The notes under the pieces were generated by a model. That model was not told the DNA's origin and did not search any database. It worked only from the letters and a program-made list of their open reading frames with translations. This document shows positions 18,171 to 23,129 of a DNA stretch of 23,129 nucleotides, piece after piece; the stretch's first letter is position 1, and each line of letters starts with the position of its first letter. Made by a program: the position numbers and the translations under genes. Source of the stretch: Paulinella micropora. Taxonomy: Eukaryota; Cercozoa; Imbricatea; Euglyphida. Location: NCBI GenBank assembly GCA_009731375.1, contig BJOX01000329.1:192391-215519 (forward strand), written 5' to 3'.

Positions 18171-18210
<40 letters not shown>
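18118..18210. repeat. (CTAT)n/(ATAG)n perfect inverted microsatellite
   Basis: CTAT units switch at about 18163 to ATAG/GATA units for about 47 bases, giving a perfect palindrome of roughly 90 bases, followed by (TA)n and (GA)n to 18257. Confidence 0.92.
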
Positions 18211-18257
18211 ATATATATATATATATATATAGCGAGAGAGAGAGAGAGAGAGAGAGA

Positions 18258-18494
18258 TACATGAGTTCAGAGTTGGATCATTTTCTCTTTCTCAAAGCAT
18301 ACATACATACATACATACATACCTACATACATACATTTCTGTTCCTCAAAGTGCTTCAACCCGCTTCGTTTCTTCCCAACCAGAACGCATACATACATAC
18401 ATACATACATATATACATACATATATACATACATATATACATGCATACATACATACATACATATCTAATAACATACATAACATACATACATACA

Positions 18495-18526
<32 letters not shown>

Positions 18527-18572
18527 GGATCGAGCCACGTCCACTCTCTATGCCGATACATACATACATACA

Positions 18573-18605
<33 letters not shown>

Positions 18606-18679
18606 GCATACATACATGCATATACACATCTCACATTGTACCAGATCGTCAAGGTCGTGGTAAATGCCCTACTGTGTCG

Positions 18680-18725
<46 letters not shown>

Positions 18726-18749
18726 CATTATCTATCTATCCATCCATCC

Positions 18750-18780
<31 letters not shown>

Positions 18781-19185
18781 CATCCATTCATCCATCCATC
18801 CATCCATCCATCTATCTATCTATCTGTCTATCTATCTATCTATCTACCTATCTACCTACCTTCACATACGCATTCTGCAGGCATGTGCGAAACTCACCAT
18901 ATATACATACATATATACATACATACATACATGCATACATGCATACATACATACATACATACATGCATACATACATACATACATATGTACATACATACAT
19001 ACATATATGCATACATACGTACATAACATACATACATACATACATACATACATACATACATACATACATACGTACATAACATACATACATACATACATAC
19101 ATACGTACATACATACATACATACATACATATATACATACATACATACATACATACATACACATACATACATAATATATATAACA

Positions 19186-19217
<32 letters not shown>

Positions 19218-19235
19218 CATACATACATACATACA

Positions 19236-19271
<36 letters not shown>

Positions 19272-19400
19272 TACATATTACATACATACAAACATACATA
19301 CATATATACATACATACATACATACATACATACATACATAAATACATATATATACATACAGACATACATACATACATACATACATACATACATACGCATG
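18258..19400 (+). repeat. (CATA)n, (TATC)n and small unique islands in intron 10
   Basis: Mostly CATA units, with a TATC block at 18681-18845. Unique islands lie at 18259-18298, 18336-18388, 18527-18557, 18628-18680 and 18861-18900. The first two share tttct(c/g)ttcctcaaag-like text. The last carries cacatacgcattctgcag, like the exon 11 acceptor region (catacgcatgctgcag). No frame in them fits the helicase. Confidence 0.85.
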
Positions 19401-19406
19401 CTGCAG

Positions 19407-19471
19407 GCTTCGTAAGGATCCGTACACCCCCCGACTCACCCGCGCTCAACCTTTACTCCAACCATAAAGAG
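19407..19471 (+). CDS. DEAH helicase exon 11 (GFV...LNLYSNHKE)
   Basis: A 65-base exon with acceptor gcatgctgcAG and donor gtacta. The leading GC completes glycine from exon 10, so the join reads LATAGFVRIRTPPDSP and then ALNLYSNHKE. In relatives the AxGF motif is followed by a variable loop and then an N-x-N-S-x-N-E stretch directly before VKAVIxAGLYPN. The end is phase 0 and joins exon 12 exactly at that place. Degenerate copies of its 3' end are scattered through the next intron at 19839-19860, 20049-20092, 20148-20180 and 20534-20561. Confidence 0.88.
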
Positions 19472-19489
19472 GTACTAGTATATGATGCG

Positions 19490-19635
19490 GCGGCTAGCCA
19501 CAAATTTCACGTGTTTTGCGGGCGAGCCGGAGCCGGGCCGGGCCGGCGAGCCCGCAAAACACGTCCAATTCGGCGCGCCCCATATTAAGTTTCATCGGTA
19601 ACCTGCCTGACCACATTTTGTGGAGGTGACCGATG
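19490..19635 (+). mobile_element. Double-hairpin MITE, copy C
   Basis: Full-length relative of copies A and B starting GGCTAGCCACAAATTTCACG and ending GTGACCGATG, with an extra gagccg in the GC stem. It starts 20 bases after the exon 11 donor, and copy D lies in the opposite orientation 240 bases away. Confidence 0.88.
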
Positions 19636-19872
19636 TAAGTATTTATCTTTCTATGTATCTACCACACGCCCTCACCCCNNNNNNNNNNAGCAGCACGTTT
19701 GTTTGCATTATCAGAAAACAGAATTTCGGAAACAGTTGTTTTTTCCCGCGCGAAAGGGAGGGGGCAACAGGCGCGAGAATGAAGAAACAAGGTTTTTCGG
19801 TCCCCTGCCCCTCCCTCCCCCCCCCCCCCCCCCCCCCCCAACCATTACTTCAACCATAAGGTATAAATACTC
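19636..19872 (+). other. Unique island, (C)n tract, gap and exon 11 relic
   Basis: N bases at 19679-19688, then an unrecognised unique stretch (agcagcacgtttgtttgcat onward), a C tract at 19819-19839, and aaccattacttcaaccataa g/gtataa, a copy of the end of exon 11 with a donor. Confidence 0.7.
19839..19860 (+). pseudogene. Partial duplicate of exon 11 (3' end with donor)
   Basis: aaccattacttcaaccataa g then gtataaat resembles exon 11's ctttactccaaccataaaga g then gtacta. It shows the exon edge copied with its donor. Confidence 0.7.
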
Positions 19873-20011
19873 ATCGGTCACCTCCACAAAATGTGGTCAG
19901 GTTACCAACGAAGCTACATATGCGGCGCGCCAAATTTGACGCGTTTTGCGGGCTCGCCGGCCCGGCCCGGCCCGGCTCGCCCGCAAAACACGTCAAATTT
20001 GTGGCTAGCCC
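19873..20011 (-). mobile_element. Double-hairpin MITE, copy D (inverted)
   Basis: Reverse orientation: ATCGGTCACCTCCACAAAAT first, then GCGGGCTCGCCGGCCC and the end TGTGGCTAGCCCC. It forms an inverted pair with copy C. Confidence 0.88.
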
Positions 20012-20048
20012 CAATATATACTATTATCTGTTTCTATGTATCTTTCGC

Positions 20049-20092
20049 ATCCCCCCGACTCACCCTCACTGAACCGTTACTCTGACAATAAT
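20049..20092 (+). pseudogene. Degenerate duplicate of exon 11
   Basis: atccccccgactcaccctca then ctgaaccgttactctgacaa translates PPDSPSLNRYSDN, close to exon 11's PPDSPALNLYSNH. A further, poorer copy lies at 20148-20180 (cgcgcattcgctcaacctct) and another with a donor-like gtataa at 20534-20561. Confidence 0.75.
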
Positions 20093-20180
20093 CAATCAAT
20101 CTATCTATCTATCTATCTGTCTGTCTATCTCTATCTAGCTATCTATCCGACGCGCATTCGCTCAACCTCTACTACTACTA

Positions 20181-20212
<32 letters not shown>

Positions 20213-20258
20213 ATATCTATCTATCTAGCTAGCTATCTATCTATCTATCTTTATCTCG

Positions 20259-20308
<50 letters not shown>

Positions 20309-20354
20309 NNNNNNNNNNTACATAAATACATACATACATACATACATACATACA

Positions 20355-20402
<48 letters not shown>

Positions 20403-20570
20403 TGTATGCATATACATACATACATACATACATACATACATGCATACATACATACATACATACATACATACATACATACATACATACATACATACATACA
20501 TACGTACGTACGTACATACATACTACATACATACCTTCGCCTGTACTCAACCATAAAATAGGTATAAACC

Positions 20571-20618
<48 letters not shown>

Positions 20619-20660
20619 CCTACCTACCTATCTACCTACCTACCTACCTACCTACCTACC
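20093..20660 (+). repeat. (TATC)n, (C)n, (CATA)n and (CTTA)n microsatellites with gap
   Basis: Includes a C tract of about 50 bases (20258-20308) followed by N bases 20309-20318, then CATA, CTTA and CATA blocks, then TATC/TACC. No gene apart from the exon 11 relics. Confidence 0.93.
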
Positions 20661-21097
20661 TATTCATCTCGCTGTCAGGTAGTCAAAGCGGTCATCGCGG
20701 CTGGCCTATACCCCAAAATCATCTCCATTCTTATCTTTATCTACCTATCTATCTATGAACCTACCTACCTACCTACCTACCTACCTACCTATCTACCTAC
20801 CTACCTATCCATCTCGCTGTCAGGTAGTCAAAGCGGTCATCGCGGCTGGCCTCTATCCAAATGTCATCTCCATTCTTATCTTTATCTGCCTATCTATCTA
20901 AGAACCTACCTACCTACCTACCTACCTACCTACCTATCCATCTCGCTTTCAGGTAGTCAAAGCGGTCATCGCGGCTGGCCTATACCCCAAAGTCATCTCC
21001 ATTCGTATCTTTATCTGCCTATCTATCTATGAACCTACCTACCTACCTACCTATCTACCTACCTACCCACCTGCCTACCTATCTATCTTGCTGTCAG
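20661..21097 (+). repeat. Tandem array: (CTAC)n plus acceptor plus exon 12 5' half
   Basis: Three units of about 130-145 bases precede the real exon 12. Each has (CTAC)n, catctcgctgtcAG, gtagtcaaagcggtcatcgc and the codons for VVKAVIAAGLYP, then diverges into tcttatctttatct and starts again. Similarity to exon 12 stops after about 57 bases, and none has a donor. Confidence 0.95.
20679..21009 (+). pseudogene. Three partial duplicates of exon 12 (20679-20735, 20824-20880, 20953-21009)
   Basis: Read VVKAVIAAGLYPKIISI, VVKAVIAAGLYPNVISI and VVKAVIAAGLYPKVISI. All keep the acceptor and frame; they differ from the functional exon at the NVFSI codons and lack its second half. Confidence 0.93.
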
Positions 21098-21197
21098 GTA
21101 GTCAAAGCGGTCATCGCGGCTGGCCTCTATCCAAACGTCTTCTCCATTACCCATCTCCGCAACAAGAAAGAGCAACAGATCGCCCGAAATTTGACAG
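21098..21197 (+). CDS. DEAH helicase exon 12 (VKAVIAAGLYPNV, OB-fold entry)
   Basis: A 100-base exon between acceptor cttgctgtcAG and donor gtatgt. It begins VVKAVIAAGLYPNVFSITHL and ends RNKKEQQIARNLT plus one base. KAVIxAGLYPNV is an almost invariant signature of DEAH/RHA helicases at the boundary to the OB-fold. Three tandem upstream copies (20679, 20824, 20953) have the same acceptor and the first 50 or so bases but lose similarity before the THLRNKK part and have no donor, so this fourth copy is the usable one. The acceptor junction reads AG/GTAGTC, which also resembles a recursive splice site. Confidence 0.95.
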
Positions 21198-21358
21198 GTA
21201 TGTATGTATGTATGTATGTATGTATGTATGTAGGTAGGTAGGTAGGTAGGTATGTATGTATGTATGTATGTATGTATGTATGTATGTATGTATGTATGTA
21301 TGTATATATGTATGCATGCATGCATGTATGTATGTATGTATGTATGTATGTATGTATG

Positions 21359-21392
<34 letters not shown>

Positions 21393-21398
21393 TGTCTG

Positions 21399-21432
<34 letters not shown>

Positions 21433-21446
21433 TGCATGCATGTATG

Positions 21447-21477
<31 letters not shown>

Positions 21478-21575
21478 TTGTGTATCTATCTATCTATCTA
21501 TCTATCTATCTCTATCTATCTATCTATCTATCTATCTACCTACCTACCTACCTACCTACCTACCTACCTACCTAC

Positions 21576-21624
<49 letters not shown>

Positions 21625-21779
21625 GACATACCTATCTACCTACCTACCTACCTGCCTACCTACCTACCTGCCCACCTGCCTACCTACCTATCTACCTATC
21701 TACCTATCTACCTATCTATCTGTCTATCTATCTATCTATCTGTCTCTCTATCTATCTATCTATCCATCTATCTATCTAG
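21198..21779 (+). repeat. Intron 12: (GTAT)n then (CTAT)n/(CTAC)n, two-satellite intron
   Basis: A 582-base intron made of about 285 bases of ATGT units from donor gtatgt and about 295 bases of CTAT/CTAC units ending ctatctAG. A GCAT patch recurs near 21313 and 21432. It is the clearest case of a donor-type repeat joined to an acceptor-type repeat. Confidence 0.95.
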
Positions 21780-21817
21780 GCTCTGCCCTGATCGCGGCCA
21801 AAAAAGCCACACAGCAG
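21780..21817 (+). CDS. DEAH helicase exon 13 ([12 protein letters not shown] microexon)
   Basis: A 38-base exon with acceptor tatctatctAG and donor gtatgt. Two leading bases complete a glycine with exon 12, then [12 protein letters not shown] in frame, ending phase 0 at CAG. In relatives the stretch between AGLYPNV and the HPSS motif carries a short basic segment of this kind. The (CTAT)n acceptor tract and donor are like those of the better-supported exons. The last ten bases plus a donor-like gtaacg or gtaatg recur at 22103-22117 and 22201-22214, and in inverted orientation near 22718-22735. Confidence 0.78.
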
Positions 21818-21940
21818 GTATGTATATCTATATCTATATCTATATCTATATCTAAATCTAAACCCATACCTATATCTATATCTATATCTATATCTATATC
21901 TATATCTATATCTATATCTATATCTATATCTATATAGCTA
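21818..21940 (+). repeat. (ATATCT)n hexanucleotide at the start of intron 13
   Basis: Donor gtatgt leads at once into ATATCT units. Confidence 0.93.
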
Positions 21941-22027
21941 GAATTACATACATAACATACATGACATACATATTGCATAACATACACATCACATTCAATC
22001 ATACAAAAACCATGCACCAGGTCACGA

Positions 22028-22300
22028 TATGTACATAACATACATAACATACATACATGCAATCATACATAACGTACACATTAAACAGACATACAATCAT
22101 ACAAAACCACACAGCAGGTAACGATACGTACGTAACATACATAACATAGATACATGCATGACATACATAACATACACATCACACAGAATACAATCATACA
22201 AAACCACGCAGCAAGTAATGATACATACATAACATACATAACATACATAACACAGACATACAATCATACATAATCTGCGCTGCCTGTGTACAGAATACAT
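22028..22300 (+). repeat. Left arm of a large inverted duplication carrying exon 13 ends
   Basis: Consists of two to three units with agacatacaatcatacaaaa, ccacacagcag and gtaacgatac, each resembling the end of exon 13 plus donor. The reverse complement of this text occupies 22625-22815. Confidence 0.82.
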
Positions 22301-22393
22301 ACGTGACATAGCTACACACATACAGACGTACAGACATACAGACATTCAGACATTTAGACATACGTACATGCTATCAGTGAAAGCCTCAGCCGC

Positions 22394-22504
22394 ATTTATC
22401 GGTCACCTCCACAAAATGCGGCGCGCCAAATTCGACGTGTTTTGCGGGCTCGCCGGCCCGGCCCGGCTCGCCCGCAAAATACGTCAAATTTCTGGCTAGC
22501 CGCA
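22394..22504 (-). mobile_element. Double-hairpin MITE, copy E (inverted, internally deleted)
   Basis: As copy D but lacking about 28 bases between the two hairpins, so ACCTCCACAAAATG joins GCGGCGCGCC. It lies in the spacer between the arms of the inverted duplication. Confidence 0.88.
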
Positions 22505-22624
22505 TAATATACTAGTATGCAGCAAGGCCAGCACACTTAGCGCTACATACCTACAAACATACATCAACATACAGAACATACCTAGATGCAATCAGACAGA
22601 GTCTAGTCTGCGTTGCATGATTGC

Positions 22625-22815
22625 ATACGTATGTATGCTGTAAATATGCAGCGCAGATTATGTATGATTGTATTTCTGTGTTATGTATGTTATGTATGTT
22701 ATCTACCTATCGTTACCTGCTGCTTAGTTTTGTATGATTGTATGTCTGTGATATGTCTTTTATGTACGTTATGTATGATTGCATGTATGTAAGTTATGTA
22801 TGTTATATATGTATT
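22625..22815 (-). repeat. Right arm of the inverted duplication
   Basis: Contains cgttacctgctgcttagttt, the reverse complement of a degenerate exon 13 end plus donor, and gcagcgcagattatgtatga, the reverse complement of tcatacataatctgcgctgc on the left. Confidence 0.82.
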
Positions 22816-22925
22816 GCGTTGTTTTGCACAAAACTTTGGGTGGCCGGAATTTTCACCGCAAGATACGTTATTTTTTTGGCCAAAATTTTTGAGGTGGCCG
22901 AAATTCTTCACGTGTGCTTACACAG
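22816..22925 (+). other. Unique end of intron 13
   Basis: Two related stretches, gggtggccggaattttcacc and gaggtggccgaaattcttca, about 50 bases apart. The intron ends cgtgtgcttacacAG. It is the only acceptor in the gene without a nearby microsatellite. Confidence 0.75.
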
Positions 22926-23032
22926 GTTCAGATAGCAGAAGGGGCTTTGCGAAGGCCTGTGAGTGTCCACCCTGCCTCCTACTTCCGAGATGTAGAGAAC
23001 GTGGCCATCGCCTTCAACCCCAAGTTGCAAAA
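22926..23032 (+). CDS. DEAH helicase exon 14 (OB-fold VSVHPAS)
   Basis: A 107-base exon with acceptor gcttacacAG and donor gtatgt. It starts in phase 0 with VQIAEGALRRPVSVHPASYF, continues RDVENVAIAFNPKLQ and ends with two bases AA. VSVHPAS matches the OB-fold signature V-x-I/L-HPSS found about 30 to 40 residues after AGLYPNV in this family, and AIAFNPKLQ would occupy the position of the family's LVYHEK strand. The next intron begins (GT)n and the window ends in (GA)n, so the remainder of the OB-fold lies beyond 23129. Confidence 0.88.
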
Positions 23033-23056
23033 GTATGTGTGTGTGCGTGTGTGTGT

Positions 23057-23128
<72 letters not shown>

Positions 23129-23129
23129 G
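23033..23129 (+). repeat. (GT)n then (GA)n at the start of intron 14
   Basis: Donor gtatgtgtgtgtg runs into GT and then GA dinucleotides to the window end. Confidence 0.95.

Noticed and set aside
18630-18680. QIVKVVVNALLC, possible further copy of VVKAVIAAGL
   Set aside because: About five of fourteen residues agree and no AG/GT context is kept; too weak to call.

Overview
The window is nuclear DNA of a eukaryote. It has GT-AG introns, phase-matched small exons, a Tc1/mariner relic and dispersed repeats, and no bacterial operon logic. The lineage cannot be settled from the sequence; an intron-rich, microsatellite-rich protist or alga would fit, but that is a guess.

One host gene spans the whole window on the + strand. 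I can chain 14 exons (540-620, 2574-2615, 2863-2960, 3959-4046, 4208-4249, 5547-5616, 7836-7951, 9300-9383, 10515-10551, 17228-17326, 19407-19471, 21098-21197, 21780-21817, 22926-23032) into one uninterrupted reading frame of about 355 codons. All splice phases match. The product is the C-terminal part of a DEAH-box RNA helicase of the DHX29/DHX36/DHX57 type: the segment after helicase domain 2, the winged-helix and ratchet (HA2) region, then the start of the OB-fold. The helicase core lies upstream of position 1 and the end of the gene lies beyond 23129. Only about 1,067 of 23,129 bases (roughly 4.6%) are coding.

The introns are the remarkable part. They are almost wholly simple repeats, and in many of them the repeat unit matches the splice donor it follows: gtaagt then (AAGT)n, gtatgt then (ATGT)n, gtaatg then (AATGT)n, gtgtgt then (GT)n. 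The acceptor side is usually a pyrimidine-rich (CTAT)n or (CTAC)n tract ending in AG. In most introns the edge of the neighbouring exon, with its splice site, has also been copied. There are half-exons with a donor (exons 1, 3, 7, 9, 10, 11, 13), half-exons with an acceptor (exons 10 and 12), and one scrambled, microsatellite-split copy of exon 3 and exon 6 material. This gives arrays of decoy splice sites.

Mobile and dispersed DNA sits in introns 1, 6, 9, 11 and 13. It comprises five copies of a roughly 140-bp double-hairpin MITE, five copies of a roughly 446-bp repeat flanked by CATC, an internally deleted Tc1/mariner element with about 105-bp inverted repeats, a 400-bp foldback element, a possible non-LTR retrotransposon tail, a telomere-like (CCTAAY)n block and a decayed charged coiled-coil reading frame. 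No tRNA, rRNA or CRISPR was seen. Runs of N at 3667-3736, 7313-7488, 19679-19688 and 20309-20318 are assembly gaps.
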